64,000 nucleotides of DNA, taken from contig JACCGJ010002762.1 in assembly GCA_013407085.1 (NCBI GenBank), positions 26,747 to 90,746 on the forward strand, in the 5' to 3' direction. The notes beneath the pieces are model-generated. The model saw nothing but the letters and a program-made list of their open reading frames with translations. It was not told where the DNA came from and searched no databases. Origin of the DNA: Atriophallophorus winterbourni. Its lineage: Eukaryota; Platyhelminthes; Trematoda; Plagiorchiida; Microphallidae. A program made the position numbers and the translations under genes. Below, piece after piece: positions 35,819 to 47,399 of this stretch. How positions within the stretch are numbered: the first letter of the stretch is position 1; each line of letters begins with the position of its first letter.

Positions 35819-36303
35819 CCCCTTTCGCAACAGAATTTAGTTCACACTTCCCTCGATTGTCTTGCAACCCACACAACCAATTTCCACTAGCTGCAGCGTA
35901 GTCATCCATGTCGTAGAATGGTAAATAAATCCCCTCAGGCCAGTTCGCATACATGTAATTTTCCTTCTTACTGATTGCTCCTCTGATTGGATGTTCACAG
36001 GCGTTAAACTTCACGTTGCATGTTGCTCCGGTGAATCCGGTTTTGCAACGGCAATAACTGGTCTCTGATAAAGTGACCAATTCGGTAGAATACATGATCG
36101 GATCGGTGGTTGGTCGGTGACGTTCCACCAGGTGGAAACAAGCTTCTGTTCCTATTTGGGAGCACAGTGATATTCCCGGACAGCGAACACGCCATATTCT
36201 CGGTGTGATCATGGTGGCGTTTTTGATGAGGAACGATTTCAGATGACATCCACGATAACCATCACGAACTGTCCATTCGTAGGCGGAAGACATGCATTGG
36301 CAA
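35819..36303 (-). CDS. EGF/TSP1 membrane protein, large Cys-rich exon
   Basis: Acceptor cttcacgcctttcag and donor GGGG|GTGAGTTG. The exon enters by completing the codon split at 38699 (CG|T, Arg) and leaves in phase 1. It encodes about 161 residues: CQCMSSAYEWTVRDGYRGC, a segment with VRCPGISLCSQIGTEACFHL, an EGF-like ending SYCRCKTGFTGATCNVKFNAC, then ANWPEGIYLPFYDMDD and WLCGLQDNRGKCELN. There is one sequon (NAT). The CRCxxGFxGxxC pattern identifies an EGF-like module; the other cysteine clusters are unassigned. The role is presumably extracellular binding. No catalytic motif is visible. Confidence 0.85.
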
Positions 36304-37139
36304 CTGAAAGGCGTGAAGGGCACAGAATTTGAAGTCGGTTTGAAGTAAAGGGAAAACTATTAAAAGGTTTACTTCCACCGCGGAAACCCAAGGATGATAC
36401 AACTTAGTTGTAGTTGGTCTTCATCTGTGAATGTCATTCACGGACGTATATCGCAAATGCATGATGGTCCCATACGCTACACCGCCTCATACGTCAATAC
36501 AGTCTGCTTCGGTAGTGAAAATCTTGTTCCCAACATTCACATCGATAATTTGTGATGAGTTGTAAATGGCCGATTGACAACATTCGGATGTTGTCGACGT
36601 GATCTCAAATCAGCAGCCGAATGAAAAATCTGTACTTCCACTGCTAGAATATGACGCTACAACTTGTCTCCACATAAAGCGGTGAAGAGCAATTTTGCTC
36701 CATATCGTATGGGCAATGACCAGAGATGTGTTACCTTTTTTAATGAAAGTCTTTATAACACAATAGTGTTGGCACATAATTTTACTCAATATGCGTATGT
36801 TTACATCGGTATCTCGCAAGATCTTTGTATTATCACTGGCAAATTTGTTATCCAACTACGTGCCGCTCGTTTTTTGGGAGCGGGGCCTTTGAATCGGCCG
36901 TTCTCAAAATTATTTTTTCACCATATTTCTTACAGTTCACATGGAACCTTTTTGTTTTTAAAACTTTAAACATGTTTCTGTGTAAACAAAGAACGTTTGA
37001 TACCTCACGCTGTGAAATAATTTATTTATTTAAAAAAATGGGGGATTTGCTGCGCCGATCAGAAAAATGCGAAAGAAAACGTATACATGAAGAATTTAAA
37101 AATCGTGCAGCCAGATATTTTGTCGACTTTCACCACAAC
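36304..37139. other. Intron sequence, nothing recognised
   Basis: ORFs at 36664-36969 and 36825-37145 overlap in different frames and resemble nothing known. Confidence 0.4.
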
Positions 37140-37320
37140 GATTGATGCCGCTGTAGACGAAACCGAAGCTGCTTCGTATTTGAATGTGGCTAGCAATCTT
37201 AAATTTTCGCATTAAACTTTAACGTGTTTCTCATATTCGTTATTCGTATCACAAATTTGTGGGGTTAACTCAATTTAATTTGCTGAAAATTCGTTTTAAC
37301 GAATAAAGCTTTCTTCTTCA
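37140..37320 (+). mobile_element. LINE 3' tail with terminal hairpin
   Basis: Ends 'tgctgaaaattcg', a six-base loop, 'cgaataaag', then CTT-rich tail, the same end as the nested element at 14345-14633. Confidence 0.6.
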
Positions 37321-37889
37321 ATGCGGTATAATTTTCGTTTTGTTTTATGCACAAGTTTCCGAGAATTCAGAATTAACGAGTGTTATATGCCAAAGAAATT
37401 AAATCAATTTTTAATTCTCCAAGTACTTGCGTAACGCACAATCTCACATTCACACTGACGGACTAAATGACATAAGACCGGGGTAACCTCTGTTCTACAT
37501 GACTGTTTTTATCATGACGTCTTTTATCAGAATACTTGATTTCACATTCATTCAAACTAAAGATCCACCAAATAATTCCACGATAACCAACAGTATAACA
37601 TTTTAATTAATAAACGATTACGCTAATTCACACCATCGATTTTTGATTACATAAATTATAACTTTACCGCAATTCAAGCAGACACCGAGGCTTGCGGCAC
37701 GTCTCTCAGTATAATAAAAATTAATAATGAGTTTCGGACGATTGTTTTTTTTACGGAAACATTCGAACCAACAGTAAACTCTTTCCATTTTCGCGTGGTA
37801 ATGGTCACTGTTAACTAGGGAAATAACCTGAACGCTTAAATTTTAAATACAAATCGGATTAAAAATTGCAATAGCCTTCCTGCAGCCTG

Positions 37890-38560
37890 TGATATGTCGT
37901 CCGTTTATGCGTGTGTATGCATTTATGGTCAAGCCAGAGAAACATTTACCAAAGCCTGGTATCTTTATAAGAATATTTCGAACATTCTCGCTGGTAACGT
38001 TACCAAGAATAATGAGCGTCTACATTCTCCCTACGATGGAGTAGTCGGGCTCCTTGGCTGCGAAAAGATGTTGCTCTCTTTAATAAAATCTATCACAGAG
38101 CAACAAAGTTAGTGATGGGTCTTCGCAATGTTCCGTACACCGAAAGATTGCGACGTCTGGGTCTCAAAGGAGGATACGATGCGATATTATTCGGACCTAT
38201 AGAATTGTGGCTACTAAAGCACATCCACTAAAACACTTACGTGATTTTTGTTACGGGAAAGAGACACGCGGACATACCTTATCCCTTTACGTTCCAAGTT
38301 CCCGTGTTGATTGTTGGGGCCATTTTTTCGCCGTACGTGCTATTTCTTTTGAATTCCTTTCCCCATGTGGTGGACTCTCCTTACCAGGTGATTTTTAAAA
38401 CGAAATTAGACTTGTACTTGCAAACGAACATCATTCGTGAGCCTTACATTTGATATTCTCTATTGCTATTATACTATGGTATTTTTCATGTTTTTATTCA
38501 TATCGTTATCCTGTGGCGTTGTAAAGTACTGACTTTTTTAACCATAAATCCTTGAATTCA
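37890..38560 (+). mobile_element. CR1-like LINE, 3' fragment
   Basis: Decayed C terminus: around 38080-38160 it reads IYHRATKLVMGLRNVPYTER in mixed frames, then RLRRLGLKGG. Later frames keep VRAISFEFLSP..VVDSPYQ and FKTKLDLYLQTNI, the usual CR1 end. The 3' UTR ends 'aaccataaatccttgaattc'. Confidence 0.7.
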
Positions 38561-38698
38561 TAATGTTCGAGTTAAACTAATTTGTTAAATTACCTTTCTA
38601 GTTCTTATGTGTTCAGAAATGCTGTTGATCATGAAACCATCGTGTGATTAAGAGGTCGACTGTGGAAGGCAAACTACAAAATCAATAAGGTCACTTAC

Positions 38699-38875
38699 CG
38701 AAGTTCCTTTGGAGTAATACTTCTTAAGCGATCCGTAACATGACACGAGCCCGCCACAGCGTTAGCTAGCTGCTTGCATAGATCTGCCGCATATGGGTCT
38801 GGGTCATCCTTGTACAGTAAATGAGGTCCATCCACTGGACCGTGTTCCCCTCGCAATACCCACAACGGATGGGGT
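38699..38875 (-). CDS. EGF/TSP1 membrane protein, internal exon
   Basis: Acceptor cccaagattgtgcag and donor CTTCG|GTAAGTGA. It starts with the last base of a codon split at 40818 and ends two bases into the codon completed at 36303. It encodes 58 full residues including PHPLWVLRGEHGPVDGPHLL, KDDPDPYAADLCKQLANAV and DRLRSITPKEL, with two cysteines. A longer ORF in a neighbouring frame over the same DNA (38766-39020) ends in a stop and does not fit the splice phases. No known domain recognised. Confidence 0.75.
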
Positions 38876-39079
38876 CTGCACAATCTTGGGCAAATGTAAT
38901 CCACGTCAAACGCATCAAGATGTCCAGTGATCGAGCAAGCGACTCAGCTGTACACCCACAGAACTTGTGTGTAATCTCTGAATGGTCTGGCACAATTTGT
39001 GAACCCTGTGAAGCCGGCAAAAAATAAAATAGATCTTTGGAAAAAATTCGTCATTTGCGTGCATTTTCATCACACCCCA

Positions 39080-39420
39080 CTGTAGTTTACAAGATCATAC
39101 ATTGTTTCTCATTCTTCTACTTTTTCAACGCACGCGGATTCTCAATTTACCGCTCCTACCTGATAGATGAAAACGGCATGAGACCAGTCGTGAGGTGTGT
39201 GATGGAAATATATGCAAAAGTGTGATGTTCCGTTCAAGTTCATGGGTTTATCCTATCAACATGTGTCAGCACACGATTGAACAAGTTGATCGCTCTAACA
39301 ATATCCCACAGTGGCTTACCTTTAACCGTCTCTCTGCAGTTTCGAGGCATGTGATCCTGATCTTACTGTCCTTAATGGATGGACGCAAACAGCACGAAAC
39401 CGGTTGTCAGGTGTGATTGA
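39080..39420 (+). repeat. Two decayed hammerhead repeat monomers, about 210 bp apart
   Basis: 39160-39189 reads CTGATAGATG...GAGACCAGTC and 39370-39411 reads CTTAATGGATGGACGC...GAAACCGG, both mutated forms of the 50.1-kb motif. Each is preceded by the same 'tttcaacgcacgcggattct'/'tttcgaggcatgtgatcctg' block and followed by 'gtgtgtgatgg'-like sequence. They therefore form a head-to-tail pair of about 210-bp units. Confidence 0.65.
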
Positions 39421-39980
39421 TGGATGTGTTGTACACACAAATGGTTTACTTGATTCGCTTTGAACGAAACCAAAATCCAATTAGAAGAGACGCTTAATTC
39501 TCCGAATCATCGAAAGTTGTGCTAGTGATATATTCTCAAAGAAGTCCCTTAATAATGCGACAGACTCATTAGAATTATCCTCGCTGATACTGTCGTTACG
39601 CAGCATAATATACTATACCCAAATATACGTAATCAGAGATTCAATAGAAAGATAATAAATATCCTGGTGTAAATTTGGAGACAAAAATCAATTCAATCTG
39701 CAATTAGACGTTTGACAAAAAGATATTTAATGCAATGTATGATTCAAAATTACATTCGTCGATATGATATTTTCCAGTACCTATTTTGATACTCAATGTT
39801 TAGTAGATTTTGTCTTGGAACATTGGTTCACAGCGAAATTCAGATCACTTGTAAAGAGGATTTCTTCCATAGCATTTTTAAATGAAAACGTTTGCTGCCG
39901 TAACAAAATATATCAATGAAGGACACGAACATGACTTACAAGCATTATGAAATTAATTCGCAATAAGAAATAAAAGATAA
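39421..39980. other. Intron sequence, nothing recognised
   Basis: No element or exon seen. Confidence 0.4.
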
Positions 39981-40522
<542 letters not shown>

Positions 40523-40817
40523 CTTCATGCCCAATTTTGGTTGAAAATGTTTTTTGTTCACTCATATATTTACACTTGCCTCTTAAGATTTAACCAACCT
40601 TCATGTTCATATTAACATTTTACACAATCAAAGTTTATTCCTGCAACGCCGAAATATTTTTTCATTATCTAAGAAATGATATCATTGGTAGACTATTATT
40701 TCATTATAATCATCAAGCGTATTATATGATAATAATATTCATGTACCTTTGCCAAGACATTGCTCCTCAGAATGCAGTAGGAATCGATAAAGATCCAGCG
40801 CAAACTTAAAGTAGTAC

Positions 40818-41008
40818 CTTGGTCGGGTTGCTTCCTGCATACGTGCTCGCTCGTTCTTGTCTTCAATGTTTTTAACGCCACAATCGAAGCGGTGTAGCAC
40901 ATGCGAATACTTGGCTTCCTCGAATGAGGTAAACACATCAAGCATGAGGTCATAGATCGGCAGATCTGCGCTCAGTTCGAAGGATCTGGTCTCAGATAGG
41001 TTGTAGTC
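40818..41008 (-). CDS. EGF/TSP1 membrane protein, internal exon
   Basis: Acceptor tatactgcacacag joins in phase 0 to the donor at 43086. It encodes DYNLSETRSFELSADLPIYD, then MLDVFTSFEEAKYSHVLHRF, DCGVKNIEDK and ARMQEATRPR. The low end is a choice: CCAAG|GTACTA at 40818 is a modest donor but gives the phase (two bases) required by 38875. A second possible donor at 40747 would extend the exon by 71 bases and end in the wrong phase. No known domain recognised. The exon is acidic and charged with one cysteine. Confidence 0.7.
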
Positions 41009-41930
41009 CTGTGTGCAGTATATTTATAAAATTAAATGGTTAACTTTGCGTCATTTTCACATTTAAATGCAGTTATTTTGGGATCTGATTGCCCAACAAA
41101 ATGGCTGTATTATTTGTGCGATAGATAGCAAATATATTATTAAAATGTTATTATTTAAAATTTATGGTATGGGAAATATACTTGGTTTTGTCTTTCCCCT
41201 ATATTTAACACTGATAGGTCGGATTATTGCGAATTGAAAACTGCCTGCTTTATCTTTCAACAGCTCCTGTTACCTAAGCAGTTTCCTCGTCATCAAATAG
41301 GAAACTGATGCCCACGTTTGAATTTGTATCGGGCATGGTCTTTGGACGAGCTGATTTACATTTGGAACTCAAGTTTCCTGATTCTAGATAATTGAATATA
41401 ACTGCTCAACAATTTGGTCATGCCTTTTAGGACACACGTTTTGGAAATATACACCATGACCATCCACAGAATATATATATATATTGGAGCATTTTTTTGG
41501 AATTGAGAGCTTATCCCAAAACCCGCCCCTCTCGTGACAAACTCGTACACCTGCCACTCATGAAGTGATGAGCTGAGATGCTTACACAATTAATGAATAA
41601 TGAACCAGAAGACGGCCGATAATTCGCAGCAGGTGCGAGCGTCACGTGATGTGGGTAAACGGTTCTTATATGAATTAGCAATTGTGTGATTAAAAATAAA
41701 CGGAATAAACGCATTATGAATACACGATCGGTCCCAAACATATTCCAATCGATTGCTGAAACGGAATAAACGTTCTGTTCGAAACGCGTTGACTTTTCTT
41801 GCACTACAATATCACATGTGTGAGCCCCACGAGTTACTATTCAGTGAAAACTCATTGGCGGGCGTAGACACTGGTCATATGTGAAAATAAAAACAGAGAA
41901 AGGATTGTACATGAAAGTAAATAGTGCTGA
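41009..41930. other. Intron sequence, nothing recognised
   Basis: A short (AT)n run lies at about 41470-41484. ORFs on the minus strand at 41356-41804 have no support. Confidence 0.4.
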
Positions 41931-41934
41931 GATG

Positions 41935-42080
41935 GCCGAAAGGTTATGCTTAACGTATCTACGAGCATAGATAGAAGATTGCACCGTCTAGTTGACGACC
42001 AAGCTGGATGCTTTTATATGTGGACAGCGTAGGAGCATATTGTACCGAAGGAGGCCAACGACAACAACAATACCTAATGT
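41935..42080 (+). mobile_element. RTE 3' tail, decayed
   Basis: Ends 'gaaggaggccaacgacaaca', the RTE terminal block with (AAC)n tail also seen inverted at 34690. Upstream sequence is too decayed to read. Confidence 0.4.
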
Positions 42081-42169
42081 GCGCAGTAATAGAGAAGTGC
42101 AAGAAAAAGTCTCGTTCATAGTATTTCAATTGTGATTTGCTCCACCTTTTTGTATTTTCAAGTGTAAGT

Positions 42170-43012
42170 TGGAATGTGATGTCAAATCTTCCCTGTTTAA
42201 GCATTTTATACATTTTATAGAGCTACAATCATGGCAAATGTTTGACAGACGTATACCATTATTGTTAAACGGATTAAAACCAAGCTGTTGGAATTCTACA
42301 AATCTTATTTATTCACAGACAATTCCCTGTATTATAAATACGTACATCAGGCCCACGATGGAATATGCGGTTCAAGCATGATCGCCATGGCTTAAAAAAG
42401 ATGTTGCGACTTTGCAACGAATATATCATCGAGCTACCAAACTTGTCACTGGACTCAGCCGGAAACCCTACAATGAGCGAATCAAAACGCTAAATTTATT
42501 TGATTATCCACGTCGTCGTCTCCGAGGGGATTTGATTCTGGTTTACAATATTTTGAATACTGAAAATCACCCTCTACAATGCTTATTGAATCTACGGAGC
42601 TCGCATAATACAAGAGCTCACACATTTACTCTAACTGTCCCTCACTCGAGACTCAACTGCAGACGACATTTTTTTGCCGTGCGAGTTTGTTTTACTTGGA
42701 ACAATCTGCCAGATAATGTTGTAAACTCATCAAACCAGCAAACTTTCAAGAGAAGCCTTGATGCCTATTTGACCCTAAACACGTGCATCGAAGAAAACTA
42801 TACATCTTAACACCATACACCTACATTTGTTATCCCACCAATCGAAACAATTTCTGCCCTTTGGATATTTACTTGGTTCTTGAACTGCTCAGTAAGCAAT
42901 CTAATCCCATTTTTGCTTGTTATATTATTCGTTGTTGTCATATTATTCTGTGGTTTTTTGTAAAGTTATATGCTTTTTAGACCATTAAAATTGAATTGAA
43001 TTGAATTGTACT
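42170..43012 (+). mobile_element. CR1-like LINE, 3' end
   Basis: Begins within RT-C (PCIINTYIRPTMEYAVQA), continues in a 132-codon ORF (42412-42810) with QRIYHRATKLVTGLSRKPYN and RRHFFAVRVCFTWNNLPDNV, then a 3' UTR matching 1-330 and a (TTGAA)n tail at about 42990-43012. It is 5' truncated. Confidence 0.88.
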
Positions 43013-43085
43013 TGGAATGTTTCAGTCATTCTCAAAAGACCCCAGCTCCATTTGTAATGAAGCTTATATCCCCGGCACGACTTAC

Positions 43086-43373
43086 GTGAAATATGAGGAT
43101 TGAATTCTTCGAGAGTTTTGGATCCAACTGATCGGAAACCGGGCCCGATCTATCGGGGAATCCGAGATGAAAATGTACGTTATATGGTGCACCCAATTTC
43201 CAAATTGGTTCAAAGTATGGTCCACCGAGTGGTGAAAATATATCCAGGCTGTATGGCTTGAAAATAGTGAGGTGCTGGTCTTCAAGTAATCTGCTCAAAA
43301 CTTGGATGAACCTTGACGGTTCCATCGGTTCGTGTTGCGCATGAGACAGAGTGGAACATAGAAGAACACCAAA
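43086..43373 (-). CDS. EGF/TSP1 membrane protein, most upstream exon seen
   Basis: Ends at donor TTTCAC|GTAAGTCG in phase 0. With the acceptor-like 'acacgaataag' at 43374 the frame reads FGVLLCSTLSHAQHEP, which resembles the second half of a signal peptide with cleavage after SHA. Then come RFIQVLSRLLEDQHLTIFKP, SLDIFSPLGGPYFEPIWKLG, APYNVHFHLGFPDR and SKNSILIFH. Two other starts are possible: ATG at 43325 in frame (MEPSRF), or a first exon further upstream. A different frame carries MMFLTRISLVFFYVPLCL but soon stops. The 3' boundary is firm and the 5' boundary is not. No domain recognised. Confidence 0.65.
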
Positions 43374-43504
43374 CTTATTCGTGTAAGAAACATCATTTTA
43401 GTAATTCCACAATGACTAGGGTGAGGTTCAAAATAATAAAATCGATAACCACGTGACCCTGTGTTTCAATCATTAGGTCATCAGGTTCGGGCAGTGCCGA
43501 CGAT

Positions 43505-44560
43505 TGGAACAATGGAACAATGGAACAATGGTTTATTGCAGTAAAAAAGCGTACAAGCTTAAAATAACCGCAGGATGGTATGGTGTTTACTAAAGCAAGC
43601 AAAAGTGAAAAATATGAAGCGAGTGTCATAAGAGGATAAAAGAGCAATAGTTTTTGCAGCGTAAAAGCATAGCTTAAAAAAACCACAGGGTGTTATATAC
43701 AGTGCGGTGAGAATAAAACAGGGAGTATCATCTAGTACGGGGGCGGGAAGGCCGTATAGCGGGCCACACTCGCTTGAAATTGCGTCTTCCCGATTTTGCG
43801 AGGCGGTAGCAGGGGAAACGGAGGCATCGTGGTTGCGTTAGACCTGTAAACAAGTGAAACAGAAAGTTAAATGTAGTAATCAAGGGATTTTGTAATGGAG
43901 TTCTTGGAGGAAGGAGTCGATTCTGTGTTTAAACACGGTTAAGGAGGGAGCCGATACCACATCCTCTGGTAATTTGTTCCAAAGAGCACAAACACGCACA
44001 GAGAAAAAGTACTTTCGGCAGTTGATACGGGACTGTTTCAAGCAAAGTCTGTGTGAGTGACCGCGCAAATGCGTTGTCTCGGTGTTGCGGGAAAATAGGG
44101 AAAAGCACGGGTGGGTGGGTGAGGACATGATCTGATATAGATAGATAAGATCACCACGGGTCCGGCGATACTGCACAGAAAACATTTTCAATATTTCCAA
44201 TCGTTGAGGATATGGAATGAAGAACAATCCTCTGACAAGTTTCGTCGCACGCCGTTGAGGTGCCTCCAACAACTTTTGGTCTTTGATCAACCACGGGCTC
44301 CAGGCCTGAATAGCATATTCCAAATGTGGCCGAAGAAACGCTTTCAAAAGAATAGGAAAACATCGTGGCTCAAAGTGATTGAGTGCTCTGCGCAGGAGAC
44401 CTAACATACTATTGGCAGTGTAGGCCATTTTTCTACAGGTGGCTGAGACGGATAACCTAGACTCAACAATGATTCCTAAGTCACGTTCAGCGCAGTAAGC
44501 AGAACCCTACACAGTTTCACATTTTCCTCAAACCTGCAGTTTTAAAGACAAACAGTCAAA
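43505..44560 (-). mobile_element. CR1-like LINE, 3' end with 8-bp tail repeats
   Basis: The minus-strand ORF (44428-43880, 182 aa) is an intact RT C-terminal region: FLRPHLEYAIQAWSPWLIKD, RRATKLVRGLFFIPYPQR, KYFFSVRVCALWNKLPED. The 3' UTR repeats a 'aagctt..gctttt' block twice about 130 bp apart and ends in three copies of an 8-bp unit (TGGAACAA on the plus strand, 43505-43531). Eight-base terminal repeats are a CR1 trait. It differs in sequence from the other CR1 groups here. Confidence 0.85.
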
Positions 44561-44724
44561 GATTTCGCTCTATGAAAAGTGATGAACCTTCAACTCAGAT
44601 AGAATCGAAAAACGTTCTTCCGAAAGGTTCCTATTCATTACCCTGCCTCTCTTGTTCGTAAGGCATATCTCTAGTTTTGTTGTAACGAAGTGATACAGGA
44701 TTTCAAAGTTATTATACCATTCCA

Positions 44725-44965
44725 TGCAATGTGATCGACTCAGATAGAATGGAAAATAGTCGTATTTCAAAAGATCTACTGGATAGGAAATTGAAACCAT
44801 ACATGTGGTAAAATCTGTTTGTGAAACAGACATTAAAACCCTGGACATTGACTATTTGTGTTTGGAAAACTTGTTTGAGACCGCTTATTTGAGAGACATA
44901 ATACGAAGCGTCATCTTTGAGCTCAGCAAAAGCGGGTGCTGCTCTCAGCTGCTGCGCAATTGGTT
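44725..44965 (+). mobile_element. RTE-type fragment, diverged
   Basis: Reads MENSRISKDLLD-like sequence, then in another frame IKTLDIDYLCLENLFETAYL and ELSKSGCCSQLL, matching in position the RTE GHVYRMENGRI, MKALGIDP..W..LA.DR and RL..AEE.I..LAA segments. Confidence 0.55.
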
Positions 44966-45029
44966 CTTTGGTGCTGTGCGGATTGCCCTTCATCCCGGAT
45001 CCGATGTAAGACTGTATGGGGTGTGACAA

Positions 45030-45365
45030 TCATGCGCTCGCAATATACATTCATGGGCAATCACAAAACCAAGCATATTACTGGGAACTTATGGTGACGA
45101 GCTGAGCGATTTTTCCCGTGGCCATGCTCTAAAGCTTCAGAAGCGAAGGACACTACGCCTAACACAGGGATTCACGCTATCAACAAGAATTGTTAACTAG
45201 TGTAATGCGCTTCCGGAAGAGGTTATTTCTGCAAGATCTGAAAACCAATTCAAGCAACTAGTGGATAAGGTACTGCCTGTAATCACGTCGAAGCTGTACA
45301 ACACTGGACAGGATTTCTTCAACAGAGGTGCTCCTGGACTATGTTGCTGATATAAAGAGATGCGT
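45030..45365 (+). mobile_element. CR1-like C-terminal fragment, separate family
   Basis: Reads HALKLQKRRTLRLTQGFTLS, then CNALPEEVISARSENQFKQL, VDKVLPVI and a stop. This is the FS.R.V..WN.LPEEV..A.S...FK..LDK ending of CR1-like RTs. Confidence 0.6.
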
Positions 45366-45564
45366 CTTACAAGGGCTTGACCCTCTGCCGTCTATCAAGA
45401 AGAATAAGAAAAAGCATTGTGCAATGTTTGCAAATTTGTTTGAAGCAAACTGCAGAATGGCGAGATGACTGAGCAATCGAAAATTCGCGATAATCTTTCA
45501 ACGAAACATCGTAGTAAAACACAAGTTATTTCACGAAAATGAAATTTGAAAGCAATCGGTAAGA

Positions 45565-45625
45565 GCATTTTTGCAACGTTTCGCTTCTGACATAGAATGT
45601 TCATCAGACCAAGGGTGATAGTCGC
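45565..45625 (-). ncRNA. Decayed hammerhead-like motif (24.5-kb type)
   Basis: The minus strand keeps CTGATGA (45607-45601), the extra A and GAAACGTT, but only about four base pairs remain in stem II, because the 5' arm CATTCT replaces GCTTCTG. Flanking sequence matches the 24.5- and 29.5-kb copies. Confidence 0.45.
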
Positions 45626-45809
45626 CACCTCTAATTAGTTTCACCACTGAACAGCCTATTGAAATCCTAGAAATGTTCATACATGGAAAACAAACACTGA
45701 ATCGATTGGCCTACTGCCCGGCGCAGGGGAATTCGGTCAAGGTCAAGGTCAAAGATACTGTCTCACGTGTGCACGATTAAACTTGTGTGGAAAAACGTGA
45801 CTAAAGTTG

Positions 45810-45900
45810 AGTGGCATTAAGAGAGAGAGAAAAATGGCTTTATTCGAGTACGCGAATTTTCAGCAATACAATTAATTCCACCACACGTAATGAAATGTAC
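45810..45900 (-). mobile_element. LINE 3' tail with terminal hairpin, inverted
   Basis: The minus strand ends TTGCTGAAAATTCG, loop CGTACT, CGAATAAAGCC, then a CT-rich tail. It has the same terminal hairpin as 14579-14605 and 37281-37308. Confidence 0.6.
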
Positions 45901-46019
45901 ATTTAAAAAAGACATGTCAAATAAGGATGATCCCACTTCAGTTATTATACTGTCAGTTTCTTCCTCAAATCGAGAATAACTTTTGTATGATCAACCAACT
46001 ATCGAGCCGGGTAAGGAAT

Positions 46020-46860
46020 AAAAGAATTTTTGAATTATTACAAGTTAATTCAATTTAACCAAAATATTCATTTGCATGCATTTCCATCACACACGCCAAA
46101 AAGGAGGTTTTGTTTTGTAAATAACAGGCGTTTATTTCAACAATAAACATTGAATGTTGATAAATCAAATGTGATCAGCGGCAGAGTTAATAAACACTCG
46201 TTCGGTTTAGTCCTCAAATCACGCCAGCTATTCACATGTGTAAAGATCAAAGGTAAAGTGTTCCAGTTAAATATACAGAAACAGAAAGGGCCACCACAAA
46301 TGCATAATTGTAGTTACGAGAGTAATTTGGAATGGGCGTGGCATGATCAATAGATATCCACATTGTTTCAGGCATCTTCTAAGACGTCACTTTGCGGTAC
46401 TGATTACGCCGTAAAGATTTTCTAGCAAACGCTCTGTTACGTGGTCCTCCATTGAGAGCAGAATGATGAAACAAGTTGTTTTACTCCGAGTTTCATCGGT
46501 GTAAGCCAATCCTGGGACACAAAAACGACTGAGGCAGAGCTCAAACCTCACGCGGAAAAACGCTAAAATGAAACATTTTCGGACATTTCAACTTTGGTAG
46601 TACTAACAAATTGCAGCAATTCTTTTACGATTGACCATAATTTTGATTGCCCTCTGAGCGATGGATGGCCCTGCAATTTGGACTTGTATTCTTCTTTCCA
46701 TAACAATGATTTAGCTATGCTATGCTTTTGATATTTCTTTCTGTGGAATCACAACTTTATCATCTACATAGCTGTAAGTTATTTCAGTTCCATTAAACGC
46801 ATATTCCGCATAGTTTCTCTACCAAACCTTCTTAATAGCATTCCTTTTGTGATTATCTCA
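46020..46860. other. Mostly unannotated; hammerhead-flank fragment at 46070
   Basis: 'tttgcatgcatttccatcac' at about 46071-46090 is the reverse complement of the sequence that follows the hammerhead motifs. The core itself is absent. The ORF at 46150-46353 is unrecognised. Confidence 0.4.
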
Positions 46861-46861
46861 T

Positions 46862-47345
46862 TAGAAGAAGAAGAAGAAGAAGAAGAAGAAATTGACTTTT
46901 TTCGAGCGACAACATCTTCGGTAGTATGAGAAGATGGACAAAATCAGGCGCACTCGAACGATATGCAATTCGTCAATGTCTTTCAAACAAGCACTGCGTG
47001 GCAAGGTCTTTATAATCTGACTCCTTATACCTAGTCATCTTATGGATATTGTTGAGCTTACTGCTTTTTCTATCATTAAACGTTCTGAGTTCTGAGTACC
47101 GGTTGGTACGACATCGACTGACACGACTGAAAATTGACAACAGGGACAGACATGTTTGAGGATCCGTGCTGTGATTGGTTGTGCTTTGTTACTTGTCTTG
47201 TGTGTAATAAACGCGTTTAACCAATCGGCTTTCTCTTATATTGTGGGATTCTTTGGTGAACGCATTTGGTGTAGGATAGGTTGCCCTCAGGGATGAATGG
47301 AGGTACAATCTTTGTGCATGTGTGCAACGCCGGGGATAACGTAAT
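46862..47345 (+). repeat. Unclassified repeat R1 (copy c) with nested LINE tail
   Basis: A (GAA)n run at 46862-46890 is followed by ERQHLR.YEKMDKIRRTRTI and SSMSFKQALRG, then a LINE 3' tail (about 47014-47098, ending TTCTGAGTTCTGAG) and then the same LTR-like block as at 26200-26425 ('ggacagacatgtttgagga', 'gtaataaacgcg', 'gtgtgcaacgc'). Comparison with copy b dates the tail insertion after R1. Confidence 0.55.
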
Positions 47346-47399
47346 TATTGGTAGATCGATGAAGCGGAAATGTAATAATTAATGAGATGTTTAGCAATA

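Noticed and set aside
38766..39020. 84-codon ORF with several cysteines (FCGCTAESLARS)
   Set aside because: It ends in a stop inside the 38699-38875 exon and is in the wrong frame for the phase-consistent gene model.
40739..40747. Alternative donor extending the 40818-41008 exon
   Set aside because: GGCAAAG|GTACATG would end in phase 1, which does not fit the acceptor at 38875; 40818 gives the right phase.
46150..46353. 67-codon ORF as a host gene
   Set aside because: No splice sites, homology or conserved motif support it; this length is expected by chance.
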